Assembly (NCBI GenBank): GCA_964519365.1
Contig: CAZFHP010000049.1
Coordinates: 1-11,221 of the forward strand
Direction of reading: 5' to 3'
Source of the DNA: CAZFHP01 sp964519365
Lineage (GTDB): Bacteria > Babelota > Babeliae > Babelales > RVW-14
DNA length: 11,221 bases
The position numbers and the translations under genes were made by a program. The notes under the pieces are model-generated. The model made no database searches. It was not told the DNA's origin and saw only the letters and a program-made list of their open reading frames with translations. Within the stretch, counting starts at the first letter, position 1; the number at the start of each line of letters is the position of its first letter. Positions 1-7,352 of this stretch are shown one piece after another.

Positions 1-1
1 G

Positions 2-3000
2 TATGGAACAGAACTTGCGCGAGCAAATAGTAATGCGCTTCTGTATTGCTGCAAGAATACGAGCCATGCGTTAAGTTATGGCATAAGAAATAACAGTAAC
101 GCGATTGTGAGCTTGAAGAATACTGGTTGTGAGCTGTCGCATAATAATAGTAGCGCGCTTTTGTATTGCTGCAGAACGACAAGTAATGCGTTGAGCTATA
201 ATATTAGGAATAACAGTAATGCGATTATTAACTTAGACTTTGATAATGATCTAGCGATACATAACAGTAATGCGATTTTGAGTTTAGAGTTTGATACGGA
301 TCTTGCAATACATAATAGTAATGCAATTGTTAACTTAGAATTTGGTGATGGCCTATTATCACGAAGCAATAGTAACCTGCTCTTGTATTGCTGCAGGACG
401 ACGAGCCATGCGCTTAATTATAATATCAGAAATAATAGCAGTGCGATTATACACCTTGGTGATCAAATAAGAAATAATAGTAACGCGATTGTTAAGAAGA
501 ATATATTATTCGAACTTATTACGTGTGATATTGAATTAGAAGAAAGCGTGCATGTGCATCCAGGCGAGAAGATCGAAATTGGCACACAAGATCAGTTCTG
601 TGACGATGTCTTCCATACTTGTGGTCGCGATGGAACACCTTCTGTTACGATTAATGGTAATGGTGCAACGGTTATTTTTGCTCATGCAGACGAGCCGCAG
701 TTTATTGTTCCTGCTGGCAGCAGTGTATACTTAACGAATATTGAGCTATCACGTATCAATAACAACACGTTTGATCTACAAAGTGATCCTAATGGAGTGC
801 TAGAGCCAGGAAGAATATGTATTGGGCCAAATGTAACGTGGGAGTTAAGTGAAGACGTTGTTATCCCAAGAGAATATTTTAACGAACGACATGAGTATAC
901 AGGTCAGTCTGTGAATATCCCTGCGGTAATTATTGTTGATGGTCAGGGTGACAATGTATTTAGAATTAGAGGCTTGATGGGCAAGAAGCAATTTGTATTG
1001 CGTGGTCGTCTTGATATAGAGACAGACAGTGGTAACGTTGATTCAGGTCCATTCTTCTTTGACAGCGCGGCCAATGCATTAAAACTTTACAGACCAACGT
1101 TAGATCTTGATGCAAACGCTCTTATGCTTCAAAATATTGAGTTGATTGGTCTTGAGTATATTAAGTTCAGGACAAGAGACTTTATTGATGCATCCATTGC
1201 ATTGGCGGGTCACTCAACGGTGCCGATTGGCAATGATACGAGTATGGCATTTGACGTTGAAGATATTGATAACGAATTGGTTGTTAAGCGTGATGCGATT
1301 GAGCTTTCAGGATCAATATCATTCTTTGGGAATGCTGAGTATAACGAATTAATGGTTCGTACGGCATTGATAGAACCAGACGAAGATGATTGGTTCTCAA
1401 TTGATCAGATTGCTCAACGTAAGGTTGGTGTTGGAGTATCAACAGACTCTCCTGAAGACGACACAAACCCATTGATTATCTTTAACGGCGACACGGGTAT
1501 TTATTTGACCAATACAGATGAAGATCTTGGAACAGCGGGTGTTGCGAGCTTGGCATTTGATGATCCAACGATATCGATTAGAAATGGTAATTCAAATGCG
1601 TTTGTGATTGAAGAGAACTCTATGTTGCGTGTAAAACGTATGGAGATACTCGACAATCCTATTAAACAGCAGTCTGCAGCATTTGATTTAGAATCAATAG
1701 AGCTTTACGGTAAGGGCATCGATCAATCGTTTATTCGTTCCCGTATGTCGCGTGCTCAATTGAAGAAAGCACGCACAAAGGCTCGTGTGCCAAATACGGC
1801 GTTTATTAACATGCGCCGAGTAGATCGTGCTTTATATACAGAACGAACGTCTGTTAAGCCAGCCCTTTTTGCAAGCAACAAGCATGGTGGAAAGAAGAAG
1901 CATCATCCAAAACATAAGCTTCCAAGAAAACGAGGAGATATGGAGTCAGAAGAAGATGAGCTCCTGTCGCGCGGTGATATGAGTGATGCCGATGATCAAA
2001 CGCGCGGTTCTCGTAAAAAGAAGCGTCGAACAGAAGAGAGTAAAATTCATGCTATTCATCGAGGGCTGAGCTTACCGTTTGGTGGGTTTACGACTGGTGA
2101 GACCCGACGAGGTGGTGTGTTTGTAGAACAGGATGCAACGATTAACAATAATAGATTGCAGGGTGCTCAGATTAATAATTTCTATCTCAATGATTACTAT
2201 CCAAGCAATATTCTTCTTGAAAGTGGTGGGAAATTATATCAAGCGCTTGATAAAGAAATAACATTTAACAATGGCATTCATGTGCTTAATGTTAAAGGTG
2301 TTGGCAACGTTGTGTATGTAACGGGCACTATGACGCTTGATGCCAACACGCTGTTTTTTGATAAAAAATCTGAATTAACGTTTAAATTTATCCCTGTTGG
2401 TGGAAATATTCCAACGTTGATATTTAAGAAGGGAACGCACCCTATTGAAAAGAATGCAACGATTAATTTTGATGGTCCAGGTAAAGTTGTACTTTCTCAC
2501 GACACAGTTGTTGAATTGCTCGGGGAGCGTGTTTACAAACGTACTGATGGGCGAAATTCCCAAGGGACAATTGAAGGTCGTGCTAGTATGACGCTTGATA
2601 ATGGTGCGATATTAAGCATAAAGGCATTGCCTGTTGCAGCCCGGGCAGAGATTGCTCAAGCGTTTATTTCTGGTATTGGTAACCTAAAAGTAGATACGGG
2701 GTCCCGTATTGATATTGATACGTCTGCAAAATTAACAATAAGCCCATCGGCGATATTGGCACAAGATGCCTACCAACGGCTGCAAGAAGACGATATTAAC
2801 ATTCTTGTTGCGTCAACTGGTGAGATTCGTGTTGGTGGAGGAGTGCAAGAGTCAGCTGTTGTAACCGGTAACGGTGCGACGTCATGGTTGTTTGAAAGTA
2901 ATGGCAAGCTTTCGGTTAGAAATAATGGTGTCTTTGCATTTAACGATCAGGGTGGTGAATTACCGGCGCGCGCAAAAGCAGATCCTCCAGGGTCTTTGTT

Positions 3001-3325
3001 AAGCCGTGGCAATGTAAAGTCTCTTTCTTTTACCAGTGACGCTGGTATTTACATAGAAGACGGTGGTCGCTGGGTGATGGGCCTGAATAGATTCCCTTAC
3101 TGGGGAGCTGATGTACAGTTGCCTGTTGATATCTCTTTGAGTCCAATAAATATTATAAGTGGCGGCGGGATTGTTGAATATATTTCTCGAGCAGCTGATG
3201 ATCGTCCAAGTAACGAGTATGTTGGATTTGAAGGGCCATTACTTGTTCCAGAAGGTACGATATATGAAGCGAAGCAAACGACATTTGAAGCATTTGCACG
3301 ATTCTTAACACAAACTGAACAGTAA
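2..3325 (+). CDS. Giant repeat-containing, beta-rich surface-type protein (5' end outside window)
   Basis: The frame is open from base 2, so the true start lies upstream. The first internal start codon, a GTG at 107, sits inside the repeat and is not credible. The window shows 1107 residues. Residues 9-164 are a repeat domain built on S-[NHS]-A-[LI] units spaced 11, 14, 17 or 18 residues apart. From about residue 165 the protein is non-repetitive but beta-rich, with Gly/Asn turns such as INGNGATVIF and later VTGNGATSWLF, NGAILSI and NGKLSVRNNG, as in beta-helix passengers and adhesins. Residues 627-680 form a charged linker with KKKHH, RKR and KKKRR clusters, an acidic stretch and two RGDM motifs. 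The C-terminus (FLTQTEQ) lacks an autotransporter barrel signature. It is probably cotranscribed with the next two genes. I recognise no named family. Surface exposure is inferred from composition and neighbours, because the N-terminus that would carry a signal peptide is not visible. Confidence 0.9.
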   Translation, partial: YGTELARANSNALLYCCKNTSHALSYGIRNNSNAIVSLKNTGCELSHNNSSALLYCCRTTSNALSYNIRNNSNAIINLDFDNDLAIHNSNAILSLEFDTDLAIHNSNAIVNLEFGDGLLSRSNSNLLLYCCRTTSHALNYNIRNNSSAIIHLGDQIRNNSNAIVKKNILFELITCDIELEESVHVHPGEKIEIGTQDQFCDDVFHTCGRDGTPSVTINGNGATVIFAHADEPQFIVPAGSSVYLTNIELSRINNNTFDLQSDPNGVLEPGRICIGPNVTWELSEDVVIPREYFNERHEYTGQSVNIPAVIIVDGQGDNVFRIRGLMGKKQFVLRGRLDIETDSGNVDSGPFFFDSAANALKLYRPTLDLDANALMLQNIELIGLEYIKFRTRDFIDASIALAGHSTVPIGNDTSMAFDVEDIDNELVVKRDAIELSGSISFFGNAEYNELMVRTALIEPDEDDWFSIDQIAQRKVGVGVSTDSPEDDTNPLIIFNGDTGIYLTNTDEDLGTAGVASLAFDDPTISIRNGNSNAFVIEENSMLRVKRMEILDNPIKQQSAAFDLESIELYGKGIDQSFIRSRMSRAQLKKARTKARVPNTAFINMRRVDRALYTERTSVKPALFASNKHGGKKKHHPKHKLPRKRGDMESEEDELLSRGDMSDADDQTRGSRKKKRRTEESKIHAIHRGLSLPFGGFTTGETRRGGVFVEQDATINNNRLQGAQINNFYLNDYYPSNILLESGGKLYQALDKEITFNNGIHVLNVKGVGNVVYVTGTMTLDANTLFFDKKSELTFKFIPVGGNIPTLIFKKGTHPIEKNATINFDGPGKVVLSHDTVVELLGERVYKRTDGRNSQGTIEGRASMTLDNGAILSIKALPVAARAEIAQAFISGIGNLKVDTGSRIDIDTSAKLTISPSAILAQDAYQRLQEDDINILVASTGEIRVGGGVQESAVVTGNGATSWLFESNGKLSVRNNGVFAFNDQGGELPARAKADPPGSLLSRGNVKSLSFTSDAGIYIEDGGRWVMGLNRFPYWGADVQLPVDISLSPINIISGGGIVEYISRAADDRPSNEYVGFEGPLLVPEGTIYEAKQTTFEAFARFLTQTEQ
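26..490 (+). repeat. In-frame S-N-A-L/I repeat domain within the giant protein
   Basis: Twelve S-x-A/L units begin at visible residues 10, 21, 32, 50, 61, 72, 89, 106, 124, 135, 146 and 160. Their spacings are 11, 11, 18, 11, 11, 17, 17, 18, 11, 11 and 14. A higher-order 28-residue block, NSNALLYCC..TS.AL.Y followed by IRNNS.AI, occurs three times at 26-109, 146-229 and 368-451. Two 17-residue (51-base) units lie in tandem at 239-340 and differ at 11 of 51 bases by hand count. The regular small-polar/hydrophobic alternation suggests a beta-solenoid or stacked hairpins (inference). The array probably continues upstream of the window. Confidence 0.88.
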
Positions 3326-3370
3326 TTGAACAGTAGTAATCGTAAAATTATAGTGGTAAAATTTTTGAGG

Positions 3371-3376
3371 AAGGAG
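3371..3376 (+). promoter_or_regulatory. Shine-Dalgarno AAGGAG for the coiled-coil membrane protein
   Basis: AAGGAG lies four bases before the ATG at 3381, inside the longer purine run GAGGAAGGAGA. It is the best ribosome-binding site in the window and fixes this start. The 55-base gap from the preceding stop shows no terminator-like hairpin, consistent with cotranscription. Confidence 0.75.
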
Positions 3377-3380
3377 AATT

Positions 3381-4097
3381 ATGTTTGATGAAAAAGAGCT
3401 TAAGAAAAAGATTAAAGAGATAAAGCGTTTTTGGAAAAAATGCAAAAAATCGTGTGCATCGTTTTGCAAGGGGTTGCCATCGTATTGCAAAATGGTTCCA
3501 AAATATTGTAAAAAGGCCCCATCGCGTGTTAATACTTTCTTTGCAAAGAACAAGCAAATTGTTGTCCCAGGTTTTTTTGGGCTCATATGCTTTTCGCTTG
3601 CTGTTTTTTCTTTTTATTACGTTTATCAGGATAAAGATGTAACAGCTGAGTTTACAACAACGGCTGAAATAAAAGCTGAAGGCGATCATGATATCGATAA
3701 GATCTATAATTATATCGATGAACAAACAACCGCAACGGTTGATGCAATAACAAAGCATCTTGATGATCGGGTTACGATGGTTATGCGTCATATCAATAAA
3801 TTACGCTATAAAGTTAGCCGTCAGGGAAAGACGAGTGATTCAAAATATATTGATAAAAAGCTGGATGCCATTACAGATCAAATACGTGATTTGAAGACGA
3901 AGCATAACGTTGCGTATAAAGAGCAAAGTCGTCGAGCTGAAACACGAGATCTTGAGCGTAAACTTAACGATATCATGCTAGAGCTCAAGAATTTGCAAAA
4001 AAAACGTAAAGTTGCTTACGCTGCTCAAAGCAGACATGCTGTCTCGCAGAAAATTAAGCATGAGGTGAAAAGGCAAGTTAAAAGTATGTTAGACTAA
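3381..4097 (+). CDS. Single-pass membrane protein with Cys/Lys heptads and C-terminal coiled coil
   Basis: The protein has 238 residues. Residues 1-58 are very basic and contain five Cys (21, 25, 29, 36, 43); residues 29-49 are three tandem heptads of the form CKxxPxY/R (CKGLPSY, CKMVPKY, CKKAPSR). Residues 60-82 are one hydrophobic membrane span. The basic N-terminal side predicts N-in topology, placing the C-terminal 155 residues in the periplasm. Those residues are charged and helical. Two 34-residue repeats start at L161 and L195 and share L..I...[IL].[DN]L..K, then VAY..QSR.A; a weaker copy may start near 127. There is no signal peptide and I recognise no family. The gene lies between the giant protein and an outer-membrane barrel and ends in tandem TAA TAA stops. 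A structural or tethering role is plausible inference only. Confidence 0.88.
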   Translation: MFDEKELKKKIKEIKRFWKKCKKSCASFCKGLPSYCKMVPKYCKKAPSRVNTFFAKNKQIVVPGFFGLICFSLAVFSFYYVYQDKDVTAEFTTTAEIKAEGDHDIDKIYNYIDEQTTATVDAITKHLDDRVTMVMRHINKLRYKVSRQGKTSDSKYIDKKLDAITDQIRDLKTKHNVAYKEQSRRAETRDLERKLNDIMLELKNLQKKRKVAYAAQSRHAVSQKIKHEVKRQVKSMLD

Positions 4098-4113
4098 TAA
4101 GATAGAGAGTACT

Positions 4114-5664
4114 ATGAGCATGAAGCATAGGATTATTTTATTACTGAGTTTGATACTGTGCGTTTTTTGTGATCTGCAACTCGTATCTGCACGTCGAGAT
4201 AAATCAGAGTTGCATCCAGGAGACAAAAATTTTGACAAGTATCTTACCGGTAAAGTAAACAAAGAGCTTCGGCAGGAATATTTTCGAGAAAAGCGACGCA
4301 AGATTAACAAAGCTGTTTATGGTGGGACTGCCCGAACGTTGGCCAAACAAGATAAAGTACAGCCAGACTTGACGTACAAGCTTCCCCATTGGCCGTTTTA
4401 TTCGTTATTTTTTGAGCAGCACGACTTATTTCAAATTGCGTTAAGTGGTGATTATGCGTCACGTGCGTATTCAAATACCGGGAACAGTCAAGATTTATCA
4501 CGCTTGGTTTTTGGCCAAAAGAGTATTTTAATCAAAGATATTTCGCTTGTCAGTAAGCTGGCTGCGTCAGATAAATTTGATAAAGTTGGTTCTACAGAAT
4601 ATCCTGCAGCGTTTAAAAAGCTTGCTGGCCAGCCACTTGTATTTGACGCGTCTGTTGGGCGTTTAAGCGCATCGTTTAATTTTTCAAGCCATGCCCGAAA
4701 CGGTGATATTGCGTATGGTTTTTCGGTACCTATTGTTGCCCGGCATAATCGCCTGAAATTAACGTCTGAGCTTACGCCTGCTATCAAAGCTGATTTGACG
4801 GCAAAAAAACAAGCTAGTGAAATATCAAAAGCGCCGTTTACGAATATTAATCTAGAATCGATTTTTCAAGAGATTCTTAACGCCAAAGATATACGTTATG
4901 ATCGCAATTGCACAAAAGTAGGCGTTGGTGATCTTGCTGCATTTGTTCGCGTGAATATTAACTCAAGTAAAGCTGAACGTCTGTTGTTTGGCTTGAACTT
5001 TTTGTTTCCCGTTGGCAAAGAGCGCAACATGTATACACTATGGGATCCAGAGTTGGGCAATGGTGGCTTTGTAGAGCTTACGCCGTTTGTGTCTGTTCTG
5101 TGGGATGTGTATAGATTTTTAAACCCACATATTCACGCGTCGTTTACGTATAATTTTACGTCGCGATTAAACAGGCGCGTGCCAAAGTCTGTTAAATACG
5201 CTACAAACAGAAAAGAAGAGCTCCCAAGAGATCTAATTGCTTTTGGTGATCTTGTTAAGTTAAAAGACGGCTCTAATTCTACGGGAAGTTTTAACGAATT
5301 GAATGCAACTGTCAGGCGCTTTGCAGACACGGTGCAAAGAACAAAGATTCGCAAGGGTCATGAGTTTTACTTTCAAGTAGGAAACATGTTTGAGCGTGTT
5401 ATCTTCAAGCGAGGCTTCCTGGATATTTTCTATGACTTCAGATACAAAGACCGGGACCACCTGGGTGCTCGACGCGTTGACGATGTCTATGACCCAAGTA
5501 TCTTGATTAAAGACACGCGAGAGACTGAGCATCGATTAGGCCTTGATTTTAGTTACCAGTTTAATAACTATTACAGACTTGCGCTGGGTGCACGATACTC
5601 GTTTGCTGGAGAAAATATCCCACAAACGTTTGCTGCGCATTTAGATCTGAATATAGAGTTTTAA
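4114..5664 (+). CDS. Outer-membrane beta-barrel protein, unclassified
   Basis: The protein has 516 residues. A Sec signal peptide covers residues 1-26, with a KHR n-region, the core IILLLSLILCVF and cleavage after VSA. There is no good lipobox. After a charged segment of about 60 residues, the chain is largely amphipathic strands separated by polar loops. It ends LDLNIEF, with hydrophobic residues at alternate positions and a terminal Phe, which is the usual signature for recognition by the BAM barrel-assembly machinery. The ATG at 4114 follows GAGAG by about four bases; an in-frame ATG at 4120 would shorten the protein by two residues. The gap from the upstream gene is 16 bases, so this is the last gene of the operon, directly followed by a strong hairpin. 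It could be a porin or an anchor for the repeat protein; no specific family was recognised. Confidence 0.88.
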   Translation: MSMKHRIILLLSLILCVFCDLQLVSARRDKSELHPGDKNFDKYLTGKVNKELRQEYFREKRRKINKAVYGGTARTLAKQDKVQPDLTYKLPHWPFYSLFFEQHDLFQIALSGDYASRAYSNTGNSQDLSRLVFGQKSILIKDISLVSKLAASDKFDKVGSTEYPAAFKKLAGQPLVFDASVGRLSASFNFSSHARNGDIAYGFSVPIVARHNRLKLTSELTPAIKADLTAKKQASEISKAPFTNINLESIFQEILNAKDIRYDRNCTKVGVGDLAAFVRVNINSSKAERLLFGLNFLFPVGKERNMYTLWDPELGNGGFVELTPFVSVLWDVYRFLNPHIHASFTYNFTSRLNRRVPKSVKYATNRKEELPRDLIAFGDLVKLKDGSNSTGSFNELNATVRRFADTVQRTKIRKGHEFYFQVGNMFERVIFKRGFLDIFYDFRYKDRDHLGARRVDDVYDPSILIKDTRETEHRLGLDFSYQFNNYYRLALGARYSFAGENIPQTFAAHLDLNIEF

Positions 5665-5665
5665 G

Positions 5666-5703
5666 AAATACGCCCACAGCGGCGAGCCGCTGTGGGCGTA
5701 TTT
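5666..5703 (+). terminator. Perfect-stem, bidirectional-type terminator
   Basis: The arms 5666-5683 and 5686-5703 are exact 18-base reverse complements, with a GC-rich core (CGCCCACAGCGGC) and only GA between them; in practice the loop is probably CGAG. On the + strand the stem ends in TATTTT, and on the minus strand it also ends in TATTT. It begins one base after the barrel stop codon and sits between convergent genes, so it probably ends transcription from both sides. Confidence 0.9.
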
Positions 5704-5723
5704 TGGAATACATTAATGTTATC

Positions 5724-6035
5724 TTACTTCTTGCTTAAGTGCGCCATCTTGTGGATAGTTATCGTTTTTTTGTTTTGCTTTTTCAAGTATGTTTTTGCTT
5801 TTTGTGACAAAAAGAGCGTAACATAACAAAAGGCGAGCACAGACGTGAGCATTTTTAAAAAAAGAAACGTTCGCTCGTTAATGAGATTATTTGCGTAGAA
5901 AAATAGTAAACGTGGTTTTGCCCGAATATGCTTTAGTGATTCTTTGAGCTCACGCTGCTTTTTATGTAAAAACAGCCTACTTTTAAATGACGCGAGGCGA
6001 CAGCGTCTTTTAGTGTTTTTTAACATGTTAAACAT
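5724..6035 (-). CDS. Small basic membrane protein of unknown function (probable)
   Basis: From the ATG at 6033-6035 the product has 103 residues. It is very rich in Lys/Arg (for example KNTKRRCRL near the start), with one hydrophobic segment around KMLTSVLAFCYVTLFL and a basic tail ending HLSKK. The ATG is preceded on its strand by AAAAAGGGGAGAAAG, a reasonable ribosome-binding site. The frame stays open to a TTG at 6120-6122 that has its own AGGAG four bases upstream, giving an alternative 132-residue form. Position supports a real gene: it converges on the bidirectional terminator and diverges from pgsA, filling an otherwise empty 530-base gap. Against it are the small size, biased composition and absence of a recognisable homolog. 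Confidence 0.5.
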   Translation of the reverse strand: MFNMLKNTKRRCRLASFKSRLFLHKKQRELKESLKHIRAKPRLLFFYANNLINERTFLFLKMLTSVLAFCYVTLFLSQKAKTYLKKQNKKTITIHKMAHLSKK

Positions 6036-6232
6036 CTTTCTCCCCTTTTTCCCCCGAAAAAACGTAATAATTTTTTGCTCTGTCCTAATATTACTATGGG
6101 AAATTTTATTGGGTTGGGTCAATATTCTCCTGAGATAAAATTGTTTTAAATGTGCTTATCGCGTTTTTGGATCTTTATTTTTGTGTATGTCTTTGGTATT
6201 CTTAAAAAAAGTAAAAATCATTGATATCTAGC

Positions 6233-6237
6233 AGGAG
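6233..6237 (+). promoter_or_regulatory. AGGAG directly abutting the annotated pgsA ATG
   Basis: AGGAG touches the ATG at 6238 with no spacer, which is too close for normal initiation. A TTG three codons on (6247) lies nine bases after the same AGGAG and would still leave an N-terminus of family-like length before PNVLSVIRI. A TAG at 6229-6231 rules out any upstream in-frame start. The true start may therefore be 6247. Confidence 0.5.
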
Positions 6238-6831
6238 ATGATTCGTTTGATATATTTTCGCAATCTTCCAAATGTACTGTCGGTTATACGTATTGTTTTG
6301 ACCCCAGTTTTTATTGTTTTTTTCTTATGGGGGTCAGGATGGCTTATTACGTCTCTTTTTGTATTTACGCTTGCTGCGCTTACTGACACCTGTGATGGCT
6401 ATTTGGCTCGTCGTTATAATATTACGAGCGAGATCGGTAATTTTTTAGACCCGTTGGCAGACAAAATACTGGTTTTTGGAATATTCGGGGTTTTTTATGT
6501 TAGAAGCATTATCCCGGGCTGGTTCTTGGGGCTTATTGTTTTGCGAGAGCTCTGTATTACTTTTTTACGTATTATCATGCTCAAAAGTAGCCATGCATTG
6601 GTAACATCTCGTTTGGCAAAAATTAAAACGACCGCACAGTTTGTTTTGATTTATCTTTTGTTTTTACGTCTTATGCTTGCAAAATTTTATCTGTATGATG
6701 CGTTTGCAATAATAATCGCTGTAAGTATATACGTAACCGCTTTTTTGACCGTATATTCTGCGTACAGATATGTGATTAAGAATTTTCGGGCGATGCTGGT
6801 TGGGTTAAAAAAGTTGCGGGGGATTTCGTGA
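6238..6831 (+). CDS. pgsA: CDP-diacylglycerol--glycerol-3-phosphate 3-phosphatidyltransferase
   Basis: This is an integral membrane enzyme that joins CDP-diacylglycerol and sn-glycerol 3-phosphate to give phosphatidylglycerophosphate and CMP, the committed step to phosphatidylglycerol. The complete CDP-alcohol phosphatidyltransferase signature D-x2-DG-x2-AR-x8-G-x3-D-x3-D is present as D50, D53-G54, A57-R58, G67, D71 and D75. The metal- and substrate-binding aspartates are all there. The N-terminal LPNVLSVIRIVLTP is the typical opening of PgsA, and several hydrophobic spans follow. The length of 197 residues is normal for the family. Its stop overlaps the GTG of pgpA by four bases, so the two are translationally coupled and act in sequence. 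The start is uncertain between the ATG at 6238 and the TTG at 6247 because of the ribosome-binding site position. Confidence 0.96.
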   Translation: MIRLIYFRNLPNVLSVIRIVLTPVFIVFFLWGSGWLITSLFVFTLAALTDTCDGYLARRYNITSEIGNFLDPLADKILVFGIFGVFYVRSIIPGWFLGLIVLRELCITFLRIIMLKSSHALVTSRLAKIKTTAQFVLIYLLFLRLMLAKFYLYDAFAIIIAVSIYVTAFLTVYSAYRYVIKNFRAMLVGLKKLRGIS

Positions 6832-7289
6832 AAAAAATCTATGTACGTATTGCTGAAGCTATTGCAACGGTTGGGTATGTTGGGTATGTGCCTGTTGCTC
6901 CCGGCACGGTTGCCAGTGCTTTGGCTACTGTTATTTTTTTCTTGCTCCCGTCTTTTACGTTTACTCAAAACAGTATGTTATGGCTTATTTTATTTGTTCT
7001 AGGCTCATATTGCGCACATATTTTTGAGCGTGAAAATAATATAAAAGACCCGTCATGTATTGTCATAGACGAAGTGCTTGGTATGAGTATTGCGCTTTTT
7101 ATGATTCCCAAAGTTTTATGGATCTATTGTTTTTCTTTTATTCTTTTTCGCATCTTTGACATCATTAAGCCCTTTCCCATATGTTTAATTGAACGTTATG
7201 TTCATGGTGGATTAGGAGTGATGCTTGATGATGTTCTTGCAGGGTTAATAACTTTTTGCTTGATGTTTTTGTTTTTTATTGGTAAATAA
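6828..7289 (+). CDS. pgpA: Phosphatidylglycerophosphatase A
   Basis: This membrane phosphatase removes the phosphate from the PgsA product to give phosphatidylglycerol. The family motifs appear in order: G-Y-V-P-V-APGT-V-AS (residues 19-30), DPSCIVIDEVLG (74-85), FRIFDIIKPFPI (107-118) and GGLGVMLDDVLAG (127-139). These include the acidic residues D81, E82, D134 and D135 expected to bind metal. The 153 residues are a usual length. The GTG start is embedded in the pgsA stop (GTGA), with GGGGGA four bases upstream. A degenerate second copy of its 3' half lies at 8851-8964, beyond two of the secreted paralogs. No terminator is visible before the next gene, so readthrough into the paralog array is possible. 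Confidence 0.96.
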   Translation: MKKIYVRIAEAIATVGYVGYVPVAPGTVASALATVIFFLLPSFTFTQNSMLWLILFVLGSYCAHIFERENNIKDPSCIVIDEVLGMSIALFMIPKVLWIYCFSFILFRIFDIIKPFPICLIERYVHGGLGVMLDDVLAGLITFCLMFLFFIGK

Positions 7290-7337
7290 CAGGACCCTGC
7301 GTGTTGTATTTCAAAAATTAATGTTCTGGTTTTATTG

Positions 7338-7344
7338 AGAAGGG
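7338..7344 (+). promoter_or_regulatory. Shine-Dalgarno AGAAGGG selecting the ATG at 7353
   Basis: AGAAGGG lies eight bases before the ATG at 7353. An in-frame TTG at 7335 has no such site and would place the ribosome-binding sequence inside the gene, so 7353 is the better start for paralog A. Confidence 0.6.
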
Positions 7345-7352
7345 TTTTTATT

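Noticed and set aside
107..109. GTG at 107 as the start of the giant protein
   Set aside because: The frame is open to the left edge, and the same repeat consensus continues upstream of this codon.
26..490. Regularly spaced short repeats suggesting a CRISPR array
   Set aside because: The units are in frame, degenerate at third positions and translate to a continuous repeat protein; there is no constant spacer length.
2..3325. Classical autotransporter with its own barrel
   Set aside because: The C-terminus ends TEQ, with no aromatic terminal residue and no run of amphipathic strands. The barrel is a separate downstream gene.
5944..6138. 64-codon + strand open frame between the terminator and pgsA
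   Set aside because: It overlaps the better-supported minus-strand gene, and its Phe/Leu/Arg-rich product is what the antisense of a Lys-rich gene gives.
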